DNA of 64,000 bases from Acinetobacter lwoffii (GTDB lineage: Bacteria > Pseudomonadota > Gammaproteobacteria > Pseudomonadales > Moraxellaceae). Under the pieces are notes generated by a model. That model was not told the origin of the DNA. It worked only from the letters and a program-made list of their open reading frames with translations, and did no database searches. Below are positions 1 to 8,526 of the stretch, in pieces. The DNA lies in assembly GCF_029024105.1 (NCBI RefSeq), contig NZ_CP118963.1, forward strand, positions 496,001 to 560,000, given 5' to 3'. A program made the translations under genes and the position numbers. Every line of letters starts with the position of its first letter. Within the stretch, counting starts at the first letter, position 1.

Positions 1-1613
1 GACTGGAAGAAACGTGCATCGAGCAGGGCTTTCAGCAACTCTGCCGGCAAGGATTCTTGAGTTTCAATGTGCTCGCTGAGCAGATCCAGACTTTCCTGAT
101 CCCAGGCCCAGAATTCCATAAACTGGCTTGGCAGTTCGACCGCATCCCAAGCCACGCCATGGGTACCTGCTACCGCAATATTGTCCACTTCTGTCAGCAT
201 ATGATGCAGGCCATGACCAAATTCATGGAACAAGGTGATGACTTCATCATGGGTCAAGAGTGCAGGGCGATTGCCGACGGGTGGAGTAAAGTTACCGACC
301 ATATAACAAATCGGTTTTTGCAAGCCATCACTGGTCTGCATACGGGAACGGAAACCGCTCATCCATGCACCGCCACGTTTGCCCTGACGTGCATATAGAT
401 CAAAATAGAAACCGCCAATCACCTGACCCTGATCTTCTAATTCAAAATAACGTGCATCCGGATGCCATACAGGCGCTTCACGTTCAATCACCTGAATGCC
501 ATACAGACGATTAACAATACTGAACAGGCCTTGCAGGATTTTCGGTGCAGGGAAGTAAGGTTTAAGCGCTTCCTGTGACAGGTTAAATTGCTGCATTTTC
601 AGCTTTTCAGAATAATAGCCACTGTCCCACGGTTGCAGGTCACGGATGCCATCTTCAGCAGCAATCGCTTTCAGTTCTGCAATTTCTTTCTCTGCTGGCG
701 CGCGGGCATGCTCTGCCAGATCACGCAAGAATTCGTCTACGGCCTCTACACTTGGTGCCATTTTGCTGGCTAAGGACAATTCCGCATAATTATTAAAGCC
801 AAGCAGTTTTGCCATTTCCAGACGCAAACTGAGAATTTCTTCGATCAGTGCAGTATTGTCAAACTCGCTCTGTTCAGCCTGATCTGACGCACGCGTGGTA
901 TAAGCTTTATAGAGTTCTTCACGCAGAGGGCGATTTTCTGAATGGGTCATGATCGCCAGATAAGACGGGAAATCCAGCGTAGCCACCGGTTGATCCAGCT
1001 CACGTTGCTGACCATATTGTTTTAACAGCTCAATATTATTTGAAGATAGACCCGCTAACTCATCTTCATTCAGCGGTCTGAAATAGGCCTGAGTCGCATC
1101 TAGCACATGGTTGGAGAAGTCGGAAGATAATTGGGACAGACGTGCCGAAATTTCCGCATAACGTTTTTTCGCTTCACCCTCTAACGCCACCCCAGATAAT
1201 TTAAAGTCACGTAAGGCCAGTTTAATAGCGCTTTGCTGCGCTGCCGGCAGTTCACTATAAATCGACGCATCATAAATATGCTGATAGGTCTGATACAGCG
1301 CCGTATGTTGACCCAGTTGCGTATAATATTCGCTAAGACCCGGTAAAAGTGCTTGGTAGACATCACGGGTTTCGGCATTGTTCATCACGGCATTTAAATG
1401 TGACAAGATGCCCCAAGACTCACTCATATTGTTTTCAAGCGTGTCGACATGTTCCAGAGTAGTCAGCTGCTCCTGTACTGTAGTAGGCGTTTCGGTGAGG
1501 TCATTCAGGAACTTTTGCCCTTCAGAGATACAGCTTTCAATTTTTTGTTTTAGCTCAGCCAGCGTAATCTGATCAAATTGTGGAACAGGCAAAGTTGCCT
1601 TTTCTAAAGTCAT
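1..1613 (-). CDS. prlC: Oligopeptidase A (M3 zinc metallopeptidase), partial, C-terminus outside window
   Basis: This cytoplasmic peptidase of the thimet oligopeptidase/M3 family degrades short peptides, including signal-peptide remnants. About 537 N-terminal residues are readable on the minus strand from an ATG at 1613. The zinc motif HEFGHGLHH is seen at about residues 463-471, close to its position in E. coli OpdA (about 680 residues), so roughly 140 residues are lost beyond the left edge. The gene does not appear as one long ORF only because its stop codon is outside the window. It lies downstream of the orphan gene at 1683-2237 and reads the same way. Family is certain; substrate preference is inferred from the family. 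Confidence 0.93.
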   Translation of the reverse strand, partial: MTLEKATLPVPQFDQITLAELKQKIESCISEGQKFLNDLTETPTTVQEQLTTLEHVDTLENNMSESWGILSHLNAVMNNAETRDVYQALLPGLSEYYTQLGQHTALYQTYQHIYDASIYSELPAAQQSAIKLALRDFKLSGVALEGEAKKRYAEISARLSQLSSDFSNHVLDATQAYFRPLNEDELAGLSSNNIELLKQYGQQRELDQPVATLDFPSYLAIMTHSENRPLREELYKAYTTRASDQAEQSEFDNTALIEEILSLRLEMAKLLGFNNYAELSLASKMAPSVEAVDEFLRDLAEHARAPAEKEIAELKAIAAEDGIRDLQPWDSGYYSEKLKMQQFNLSQEALKPYFPAPKILQGLFSIVNRLYGIQVIEREAPVWHPDARYFELEDQGQVIGGFYFDLYARQGKRGGAWMSGFRSRMQTSDGLQKPICYMVGNFTPPVGNRPALLTHDEVITLFHEFGHGLHHMLTEVDNIAVAGTHGVAWDAVELPSQFMEFWAWDQESLDLLSEHIETQESLPAELLKALLDARFFQ

Positions 1614-1682
1614 GTCGGTCTGCCGATTTATTTCCTATGTTAAATCTAGATGTAGGGGTTATGAGCTAGGAAATCAAGCTAT

Positions 1683-2237
1683 CTACAGTTTTTTCTCGAT
1701 CTTTTGATTTAAGGTTGTTAATGATTTATTGATATTTTTTAATTGTTCTAATAATCCTCCATTGGATGCTGGAAGTGATTCTAATTCATTTATATCAATT
1801 GTAGAGATGTCAGTGATTTTTGTTTTCCAAAGATTCAAAGGGTGTTTATACAAATATGTAATAGTGAATGTTATAGGGGAATTATCTAATGAATCTTTTA
1901 AGCCCCCATATTGCCCCCAATCGTATATATAGCTCTGATTGGGTGGGAATACTTTGACTCCATTTTTAAAAATACCAGTTTCAAAATCTTGTTTTTCAGA
2001 ATTTAATTTTTCAATTCCAAATGCCGCGCGAGGGATCGGTCGATCACTAGATATTTTTACATTATGAGCGATGGATTTTCCAATATTTTTAACATGAAGT
2101 TGGATTACGGATTCTTTCCCATAATGAGGCGTAGCAAAAATAATAATTTGTGGTTGCTGATCGGATTTAAATACTGCGTAGGTTACGAGCAGAGCCATAA
2201 GAGAAATGATTAATGTTAGAATATTAATAACTTCCAA
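1683..2237 (-). CDS. Orphan membrane-anchored protein, unknown function
   Basis: I do not recognise this 184-residue protein. It opens with one hydrophobic segment (about residues 4-22) followed by a soluble domain that looks rich in beta strands, with the motifs HVKNIGKSIAHNVKI and YDWGQYGG. This is the topology of a signal-anchored protein. The start is a TTG at 2237 with AAGGA about nine bases upstream; no ATG lies nearby. It is more A+T-rich than its neighbours prlC and rnr and shows no link to either, which suggests a later insertion between two housekeeping genes. The reading frame is intact and has its own ribosome site, so it is probably expressed. Confidence 0.7.
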   Translation of the reverse strand: MEVINILTLIISLMALLVTYAVFKSDQQPQIIIFATPHYGKESVIQLHVKNIGKSIAHNVKISSDRPIPRAAFGIEKLNSEKQDFETGIFKNGVKVFPPNQSYIYDWGQYGGLKDSLDNSPITFTITYLYKHPLNLWKTKITDISTIDINELESLPASNGGLLEQLKNINKSLTTLNQKIEKKL

Positions 2238-2281
2238 TTTATAATTCCTTTTTATTTCTAGTTAGTATTTTGATTATGAAT

Positions 2282-2310
2282 AAAAAAGAGCGCCATAGCG
2301 CTCTTTTTAA
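2282..2310. terminator. Rho-independent terminator after rnr
   Basis: A perfect hairpin with stem AAAGAGCGC / GCGCTCTTT and loop CATA is followed by T-runs on both strands. It sits just after the rnr stop codon and before the orphan gene. Confidence 0.85.
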
Positions 2311-2321
2311 ACCATCAAAAA

Positions 2322-4769
2322 TTATTCAGTCTTGGCTTTTGCATTCGACTTTTTCTTTTTGACCTTGGCCTTTTTCTTTACTTTATCTTTAACCTTTGCT
2401 TCAGACTTTCCTGCAGATGGTTTAGCAGACTTTTTACTGTAAGAGCTGGGTTTTCCTTTTCCTTTTTTGCGTCGTATGGGTTGTTCTCCATCGGCGCTCA
2501 AGTTGGATTTAGATTCACGTTCATTATTGCCAAACACTTCTTCTGTCGCTGCTGGACGTGATACTGGTTTTTTCTCACTCACGCGCGGTGCACGGGCACG
2601 AACTGCACGGCCGGCATGACTGAGTTGTTGCACCAGTTCAAAATCGATCTTACGTTCTTCCAGATTGACACCGGCAACCTTGATTTTGACTTCATCACCC
2701 AGACCAAAGACCTGACCACGGTTCTGGCCGATCAGATTCTGGCTGCTTTGATCAAAGACAAAGAAGTCATCACCTAGCTGGCTGACATGCACCATACCAT
2801 CGACATACAGATCTTTTAACGTGACAAACAGGCCAAATTCTGCCGTTGCACTAATAATGCCGACAAATTCTTCGCCCAGATGCTGCTGCATATAATGACA
2901 TTTCAACCAGGTCGTCACCGAGCGCGACGCTTCATCTGCACGACGTTCTGTGGCAGAGAAATGGTCACCAGCTTCATCTAAAGCACCGCCTGAAAGCGGA
3001 GATGGCTTGTTATTTAAATGTGCTTTGATTGCACGATGCAATAACAAATCCGGATAACGGCGAATTGGTGAAGTGAAATGTGTATAGGCTTCATAAGCCA
3101 GACCATAATGGCCTGCATTACTCGCACCATAGTAAGCCTGCATCATGGAGCGTAATAACACGGCATGAATACTTGGTGCATCAATCCGTTCTTTGGTCGC
3201 TTCAATCACCGCCTGATAATCTTTCTGAGTCGGCTGTTCCGGGAAATTCAAACCCAGCAGCTTGACGAAGTCACGGACTTTCTGGATACGTGAGAACTCT
3301 GGTGGCTCATGCACACGGTACAACATTGGCATTTCATTTTTCAATGCATATTCTGCGGCTGCCACGTTGGCCAGCAACATACATTCTTCAATCAGCTTAT
3401 GCGCATCATTACGGCTACGCGGCAAAATTTCTTTAATTCCGCCCAGTTCGTCGAAGGTCATGTAAGTTTCGACGGTTTCAAATTCCATGGCATGGCGTTC
3501 AGCACGTAAACTTTTAAGAACTTGATAAAGCTGGAACAGGGTGTTGATCGACTTGCGAACTTCACGGTCTTCGGTAATGGCTTGACTGTCACCTTCCAGA
3601 TACTGTGCGACCTGATCATAGGTCAAACGTGCCTTGGAATGCATAACAGATGGATAGAACTCAAAACCGGTAACACGGCCAGCACGTGACAGTTTTAAAT
3701 CACAGACCATACATAGGCGGTCAACATTCGGATTTAACGAACACAGGCCATTCGACAATGCTTCAGGCAGCATCGGTAAAACAAAGTGCGGGAAGTAGAC
3801 TGACGTCCCGCGTTCCTGCGCTTCATCATCCAGCGGTTTGCCTGGACGCACATAATGGCTGACATCGGCAATGGCTACGACTACACGATAACCACCGCCG
3901 GGACGTTTTTCGGCATAAACGGCATCATCAAAGTCACGTGCATCTTCACCGTCAATAGTAACTAAGGCTAAATCACGCAGATCCACACGACCCTCATGGT
4001 CTTTGGCCGTTGGTTCTTTAAAGCTCTCGGCTTCTTTAACAACTTCTTCCGGGAATTCATAAGGCAAACCATATTCTAAAATGGTTTGTGGAATGATGAT
4101 TTCAGTATCGGCCTTGTCTGCCATGGACTGCACAATATGCCCAGTCGCGAATTCTTCACGGGTCGGATAGGTATCAATCGCCACACGAATCGAGTCACCC
4201 AGATTGACTTGGGCATGTTCAATCAGTTCTTTTTCAAGGGTAATTGGCTGATGTGCATTCGGGTTGGCTGGCTGGATAAAGTATTCACCATCATACTCTG
4301 ACACTTTACCAATGATCTGTTTGACACGATGCTGCACAACTTCAGTAATATAGCCCCAGGCCTTACCTTTACGGTCTACCGAAGTCTGACGCACTTTAAC
4401 GCGGTCACCATTAAAGACCAGGCGCAGTTCACGCTCAGCCAGTAATAGGTCGTCCTGGCCGGAAATGTTGGCAGTTCCCATCCCCCGGGAATTGATATAA
4501 ACCGTCGCTTCGGATTCAGGTTGCTCGACGGCAATCTGAAACTTGTAGCCGTCTTTCATCAGTTGCCCGTCACGCACCATCGCAATTAAACGATGGCTCA
4601 GGGCATCAATACTTTTTTGATCTGCAATTTCAAAATGTTCGACCAGGTCTGCATGGGACTGGGCATTGTTCTTTTCGATGGTTTCTAAAATGAGCGTGCG
4701 GCTAGGGATAGGGTTGTCATAACGTTCGGCTTCAGCTTTTGCTTCAGGATCGACCCAGTTTTTCATCAT
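2322..4769 (-). CDS. rnr: Ribonuclease R (3'-5' exoribonuclease, RNB family)
   Basis: RNase R degrades structured RNA processively from the 3' end and takes part in rRNA quality control and trans-translation. The 815-residue protein shows the expected order: N-terminal winged-helix region, cold-shock domains, the RNB catalytic domain with the acidic metal-binding motif DGEDARDFDDAV, an S1 domain near residues 640-725, and a long Lys/Ser/Ala-rich basic tail of about 90 residues. Length matches the E. coli protein (813). ATG codons at 4769 and 4766 are both possible; neither has a strong Shine-Dalgarno. A terminator follows immediately, so the gene is probably monocistronic. Confidence 0.97.
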   Translation of the reverse strand: MMKNWVDPEAKAEAERYDNPIPSRTLILETIEKNNAQSHADLVEHFEIADQKSIDALSHRLIAMVRDGQLMKDGYKFQIAVEQPESEATVYINSRGMGTANISGQDDLLLAERELRLVFNGDRVKVRQTSVDRKGKAWGYITEVVQHRVKQIIGKVSEYDGEYFIQPANPNAHQPITLEKELIEHAQVNLGDSIRVAIDTYPTREEFATGHIVQSMADKADTEIIIPQTILEYGLPYEFPEEVVKEAESFKEPTAKDHEGRVDLRDLALVTIDGEDARDFDDAVYAEKRPGGGYRVVVAIADVSHYVRPGKPLDDEAQERGTSVYFPHFVLPMLPEALSNGLCSLNPNVDRLCMVCDLKLSRAGRVTGFEFYPSVMHSKARLTYDQVAQYLEGDSQAITEDREVRKSINTLFQLYQVLKSLRAERHAMEFETVETYMTFDELGGIKEILPRSRNDAHKLIEECMLLANVAAAEYALKNEMPMLYRVHEPPEFSRIQKVRDFVKLLGLNFPEQPTQKDYQAVIEATKERIDAPSIHAVLLRSMMQAYYGASNAGHYGLAYEAYTHFTSPIRRYPDLLLHRAIKAHLNNKPSPLSGGALDEAGDHFSATERRADEASRSVTTWLKCHYMQQHLGEEFVGIISATAEFGLFVTLKDLYVDGMVHVSQLGDDFFVFDQSSQNLIGQNRGQVFGLGDEVKIKVAGVNLEERKIDFELVQQLSHAGRAVRARAPRVSEKKPVSRPAATEEVFGNNERESKSNLSADGEQPIRRKKGKGKPSSYSKKSAKPSAGKSEAKVKDKVKKKAKVKKKKSNAKAKTE

Positions 4770-4990
4770 GTCTTTAAATTTATCTTAGGAGATAGGTTTA
4801 GCATAAAACATGTGTGCGCAGACTGCACGTAAATGATTGCAATAATCCATTTAAGTTTTCAATTTTCTGTTAATTTTCGATAACTGGAAATTTATGCAGT
4901 TTTTTTACTATCAAAATGCACGAAAAATCGAGGAATTGCTTAAAAAGTATTTAAACGAGCAAAAATATGCACTTTTTTTTGATGCTGCGC

Positions 4991-5019
4991 TTGCAGTGCC
5001 ATGCCGAAATTTGTATTAT
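4991..5019 (+). promoter_or_regulatory. Predicted sigma70 promoter of the tRNA-Ser/tRNA-Arg cluster
   Basis: A -35 box TTGCAG (4991-4996) and a -10 box TATTAT (5014-5019) are separated by 17 bases. The region between the -10 and the tRNA is GC-rich (GGCCGC), resembling the discriminator of stable-RNA promoters. Confidence 0.65.
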
Positions 5020-5032
5020 GGCCGCACGTTAC

Positions 5033-5122
5033 GGTGAGATGGGTGAGTGGCTGAAACCACGTCCCTGCTAAGGACGCATACGGGTAACTGTATCGAGGGT
5101 TCGAATCCCTCTCTCACCGCCA
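5033..5122 (+). tRNA. tRNA-Ser(GCT)
   Basis: Acceptor arms GGTGAGA and TCTCACC pair fully. A long variable arm typical of class II tRNA-Ser is present, the anticodon loop carries GCT, the T-loop reads GGTTCGAATCC, and CCA is encoded. It reads AGC/AGU codons. It is the first gene of a tRNA cluster. Confidence 0.97.
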
Positions 5123-5138
5123 CGCTTACTTACGTCGC

Positions 5139-5215
5139 GCGCTCATAGCTCAGCTGGATAGAGCACTTGGCTACGAACTAAGGGGTCGGGAGTTCGAATC
5201 TCTCTGAGCGCACCA
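5139..5215 (+). tRNA. tRNA-Arg(ACG), copy 1
   Basis: This is a 77-nucleotide cloverleaf with acceptor stem GCGCTCA/TGAGCGC, anticodon loop CTACGAA (anticodon ACG, expected to be edited to ICG) and encoded CCA. It begins 16 bases after the tRNA-Ser gene and is probably co-transcribed with it. The sequence is identical to the copies at 5265 and 6353. Confidence 0.97.
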
Positions 5216-5264
5216 AGTAAGTTAAGCAGAAAAAACGTATTGCCAACCTAGGCACACAAGTTAC

Positions 5265-5341
5265 GCGCTCATAGCTCAGCTGGATAGAGCACTTGGCTAC
5301 GAACTAAGGGGTCGGGAGTTCGAATCTCTCTGAGCGCACCA
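5265..5341 (+). tRNA. tRNA-Arg(ACG), copy 2
   Basis: Identical in all 77 bases to copy 1, 49 bases downstream of it. It is followed at once by a terminator, so tRNA-Ser, Arg-1 and Arg-2 look like one transcript. Confidence 0.97.
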
Positions 5342-5353
5342 ACTTGAACAATT

Positions 5354-5377
5354 AACCGCACATGTTGCGGTTTTTTT
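5354..5377 (+). terminator. Terminator of the tRNA cluster
   Basis: Stem AACCGCA / TGCGGTT with loop CATGT is followed by seven T residues. It resembles the terminator after tRNA-Arg copy 3, consistent with duplication of a tRNA-plus-terminator unit. Confidence 0.88.
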
Positions 5378-5459
5378 GTGCCTAAAATTTACAGAAACAC
5401 CAGACAGCACGTGCTAAAAATAAGTCTCAGGCGAGTGAATAAAAATAAAGGCAATCGTG

Positions 5460-6065
5460 ATGAGAAAAATCATTGTCCAGGAATTTTTGACCCTCGATGG
5501 CGTGATGCAGGGGCCCGGCGGCCCGGAAGAAGATCTATCTGGTGGTTTTCAATATGGTGGCTGGGTGGCACCGTATTTTAACGGGGAACCTGATCCGGCA
5601 TTTGATTTCATTATGCAAAAATGGATGCAGCCCTCCGATATTCTTTTAGGGAAACATACTTTTCAGATTTTTGAATCTTACTGGCCCACACATACTGAAG
5701 ACTGGCTGGGAATTAATGACGTCAATAAATATGTCCTTTCTACCAGTCTGGAGGATTCCGACTGGCAAAATACCCTTTTTCTGAAAAGCATTGATGAGGT
5801 AATCAAGCTTAAAGCATCAGGAGAGGGGGATATTCGAGTTTATGGCAGTGCTGCAGTGGTACAGGCGCTTTTTAAATATGAGCTTGTGGATGAACTTCGT
5901 CTGCTGACTTTTCCAATCATTCTGGGTGTTGGCAAACGCCTGTTTAGCCATGAATCAATACCCGCCGCTTTTCAATTGATAGATCACTTGGCCAGCTCAA
6001 ATGGTATTGTGTTTACGCATTATCAAAGAGCAGGAGCAGTAAAGACTGGAACAATAGGCGAGTGA
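5460..6065 (+). CDS. RibD C-terminal/dihydrofolate-reductase-like family protein
   Basis: A 201-residue protein of the RibD-C/DHFR-like fold, a family of small NADPH-dependent reductases of mostly unknown substrate (YyaP/YwjB type). The N-terminus RKIIVQEFLTLDGVMQGPGG is diagnostic: a first beta strand followed by the S/T-LDG motif. VYGSAAVVQALF near residue 125 is the family's nucleotide-binding segment. The ATG at 5460 is preferred over the GTG at 5457 because AAAGG lies eight bases upstream of it. The gene stands alone between tRNA-Arg copies 2 and 3, unlike chromosomal folA or ribD, and its position suggests acquisition by recombination at the tRNA repeats. It could also serve antifolate or pterin metabolism; that cannot be decided here. 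Confidence 0.85.
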   Translation: MRKIIVQEFLTLDGVMQGPGGPEEDLSGGFQYGGWVAPYFNGEPDPAFDFIMQKWMQPSDILLGKHTFQIFESYWPTHTEDWLGINDVNKYVLSTSLEDSDWQNTLFLKSIDEVIKLKASGEGDIRVYGSAAVVQALFKYELVDELRLLTFPIILGVGKRLFSHESIPAAFQLIDHLASSNGIVFTHYQRAGAVKTGTIGE

Positions 6066-6306
6066 TAAAGCGTACAAGGGTGACGATTGTTTTATATTCG
6101 AATTCTATTCTGGCTGGATACCTGGTTGAGAATACTTAAGGTTGACCCATTGCGTAGTGCTGGAATTTTTTGGAAAATCCGGCTTCTTGGTTGAATTAAT
6201 TAAGTGCTTTTAGCTCTAAATCCGTAGAAGTTTTCAGCAGAAAACTATAAATTTTGATGCATCGTTTAATTACTGTACATTCAGTTGTGATTTTATTAAA
6301 AAACAC

Positions 6307-6334
6307 TTAACAAGACTGAAAAAGCTCGTATAAT
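6307..6334 (+). promoter_or_regulatory. Predicted sigma70 promoter of tRNA-Arg copy 3
   Basis: TTAACA (6307-6312) and a perfect TATAAT (6329-6334) are 16 bases apart, and the tRNA starts 19 bases after the -10. Copy 3 therefore has its own promoter rather than depending on the upstream cluster. Confidence 0.75.
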
Positions 6335-6352
6335 GCACCCCATCAAGACGTC

Positions 6353-6429
6353 GCGCTCATAGCTCAGCTGGATAGAGCACTTGGCTACGAACTAAGGGGT
6401 CGGGAGTTCGAATCTCTCTGAGCGCACCA
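6353..6429 (+). tRNA. tRNA-Arg(ACG), copy 3
   Basis: Identical over 77 bases to copies 1 and 2, with encoded CCA. It lies about 1 kb from copy 2, on the other side of the reductase gene, with its own promoter and terminator. Confidence 0.97.
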
Positions 6430-6447
6430 ATCTTGATAAGAATTCTG

Positions 6448-6476
6448 AAAAAACCGCACGTTGATGCGGTTTTTTT
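6448..6476 (+). terminator. Terminator of tRNA-Arg copy 3
   Basis: Stem AAAACCGCA / TGCGGTTTT is followed by a T-run. The core CCGCA...TGCGG matches the terminator after copy 2. Confidence 0.88.
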
Positions 6477-6534
6477 ACGTCTGTGATTTTTAACTATTTT
6501 TCATATAAAAAACCAATAACTCTCTGCTTCCTGC

Positions 6535-7833
6535 TCATCTTAATTTCTGCTGCACTTTCAGTGCATAAACGGTATTGCCACCTACCGCAGGTAAAACATC
6601 GTGATAGGGCATGCTGCGCATGGCTCTTAATAAGAATGGCGCCTGATCGTGAATCTTCATGCTGCTGGTAATTTGAAATAAGGTACCTTGTGACTGCGGT
6701 AATAAGCGCATGCCACCTTTCACAAACTTCAAGTCGCCACCATTGGCATTAAACTGGTTTTGCAGGGCATCAGGCTGGTAAAAACGCATCTTGAAATTAA
6801 ACAGGATCTGAATCACCCCTAAACCGACCGACACCTTATAGTTGGCATCTATATTCTGGGTATTGACCGGATTAAGTTCGACCTTCTTGATCTGCCGGGG
6901 GAAAAGCTGCTGGGTTGCTTCAGCTGCTAACCACGGCCGCAATTTTTCGACCGGATGCGCAAAATATTGATAGGTGCTACTAAATCTTAAATTTTCTGAG
7001 ACTTTTCCTTCTTTGACCTGATAGCTCGGCAAAATGAAACTGACCGGTTGACCAGACTTCTGGCTGATCTGGGCAATTTTTTGTAGCTGTTGAGGGTTGA
7101 ATCTCAGTTGCGGAATCGGAGTTGCTAGTGCTGCTGTATGCTCGGTTTTAAAGCGTTGTTGTAGTGCTTCCAGCAGAAATGCATTGGTGCTCGGCGGAAT
7201 GCCGAGTTTGGCTTCAGGCAGCGCATTCAGGATTTTACTGAATAAAAAGCCTTTGGGCTGGTTCAGGTCGCCCCATTGGGTGACAGTCACCAGCGTTCTA
7301 TGCGGACCCAGTGCAAACCATTCCAGTTTTCCCGCACCATAGGGAATCGGCGCATCAATAATTAAGGTGCTGATGCTATTTTCGCCCAGATGATGCTGCA
7401 TCACTACAGTTTCTTTAAAGTTTAACACCGGAATCGGGGTCGGGATATGAACCTGATATTTAATCTGCTGAATCGAACCCTGCTGCTCTAGCACTTTGGC
7501 TGACTTTAAAGTTGGAAACAGACCCACATAATTTGGATAATGGCGCAGCAATTTTTCAACTTGAGCTTCAGCCACAGGCAATACCACAGCTGCACTATAA
7601 AACTGTGTCTTGCTGGCTGCATTATTGTTTAAGGTGGGGAGCTGGGTTTTACTGGTTGGATGCGCATAAATCAGAATCCGCTCGCCGGTTAATTCTGCCA
7701 GTTGCTGGGCATTGCCCTGATAAGCACTCAGACTGCTCGGCAATTCGGCATTCCAAGGAATAATCTTGGCCAGTGCTGGGACAGAAACTGCCAAACAAAC
7801 ACCGATGAGCATGCATTGCTTTAATCCTTTCAT
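6535..7833 (-). CDS. Secreted/periplasmic protein of unknown function
   Basis: A 432-residue protein I cannot assign. A clear Sec signal peptide is present (basic MKGLKQ, hydrophobic core, cleavage after VPALA, about residue 22). The mature part has mixed alpha/beta content and is rich in Gln, Leu and Pro, with no cysteine pattern or recognised catalytic motif. Start ATG at 7833 has AGGA about seven bases upstream. It is divergent from the membrane protein gene at 7992 and followed by the tRNA-Arg terminator region. Probably periplasmic or exported; a lipid- or ligand-binding role would be a guess. Confidence 0.75.
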   Translation of the reverse strand: MKGLKQCMLIGVCLAVSVPALAKIIPWNAELPSSLSAYQGNAQQLAELTGERILIYAHPTSKTQLPTLNNNAASKTQFYSAAVVLPVAEAQVEKLLRHYPNYVGLFPTLKSAKVLEQQGSIQQIKYQVHIPTPIPVLNFKETVVMQHHLGENSISTLIIDAPIPYGAGKLEWFALGPHRTLVTVTQWGDLNQPKGFLFSKILNALPEAKLGIPPSTNAFLLEALQQRFKTEHTAALATPIPQLRFNPQQLQKIAQISQKSGQPVSFILPSYQVKEGKVSENLRFSSTYQYFAHPVEKLRPWLAAEATQQLFPRQIKKVELNPVNTQNIDANYKVSVGLGVIQILFNFKMRFYQPDALQNQFNANGGDLKFVKGGMRLLPQSQGTLFQITSSMKIHDQAPFLLRAMRSMPYHDVLPAVGGNTVYALKVQQKLR

Positions 7834-7991
7834 TCAACATCCTGTTGCGTATTTTTTGTTTTAATTGCTGTTTATTTAAAACCAAATGCACGTATTTCCA
7901 AAGCAAAGTTATGTAATTGATGCGACAGGCCATAAGCGCTATGGATATTTTGGTATAGTATTGGGCAAGATTTTATTTTTGATGTGATGCT

Positions 7992-8489
7992 ATGACTGAG
8001 TCAGCACCGACTTTATCGACCCGTTATTTTCTGACTTTAGAAGAATCTCAGGATGGTTTTGCCCTGGCGACGTTTGGTAAAAAGCAGATTTCACGTTTTC
8101 TGACGCCTCTGGTCAGTATCGGGATCATCATCTGGGGTTTCTCGATGGGTTTTGATGGCGTCGGACGTTATTACGTGGCTTTGGGCGCATTCTTTCTGCT
8201 CCTGCAAGGTATTATGCGTTACTGGTTCCTGCCGATGATGTTTAAACGTCAGTTTGTTAAATATCAGTTTGGTAAAAGCGAACAGGGTATTGATTTGTAT
8301 CAGGACTATGCGGAAATTTTTAATAATGATCGTAGTAAGTTGGTGCCATATAGCGAAGTGCAGAATTTTGCTGTCGGTAAACTCACTTATATGCTGGAAT
8401 TAAAAAACCGTACCGTGGTTATTGTGCCGAAGCGTGCATTTAAGGACGGCACTGAACAGAGTATGTTCGAGCATACATTTAAAAAATAA
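7992..8489 (+). CDS. YcxB-like inner-membrane protein
   Basis: This 165-residue protein has two adjacent hydrophobic segments (about residues 37-53 and 58-80) and a C-terminal soluble part containing LELKNRTVVIVPKRAF, which matches the C-terminal YcxB-like domain (a PH-like fold after two membrane helices). Function in the family is unknown. It precedes the FAH-family gene by 37 bases in the same direction, so the two are likely co-transcribed. A TATAGT -10-like box lies about 40 bases upstream of the ATG. Confidence 0.7.
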   Translation: MTESAPTLSTRYFLTLEESQDGFALATFGKKQISRFLTPLVSIGIIIWGFSMGFDGVGRYYVALGAFFLLLQGIMRYWFLPMMFKRQFVKYQFGKSEQGIDLYQDYAEIFNNDRSKLVPYSEVQNFAVGKLTYMLELKNRTVVIVPKRAFKDGTEQSMFEHTFKK

Positions 8490-8526
8490 TTCAGATATCT
8501 ATAAAAGGAAAAGGGAAGTTTTGATC

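Noticed and set aside
5139..5341. Tandem tRNA-Arg copies as a possible CRISPR-like or satellite array
   Set aside because: Each unit folds as a full tRNA cloverleaf with CCA; there are only two tandem copies and no CRISPR features.
8422..8526. N-terminal extension of the FAH-family gene
   Set aside because: The frame is open, but the upstream part overlaps the YcxB-like gene and does not look like a family N-terminus; ATG 8527 has a good ribosome site.
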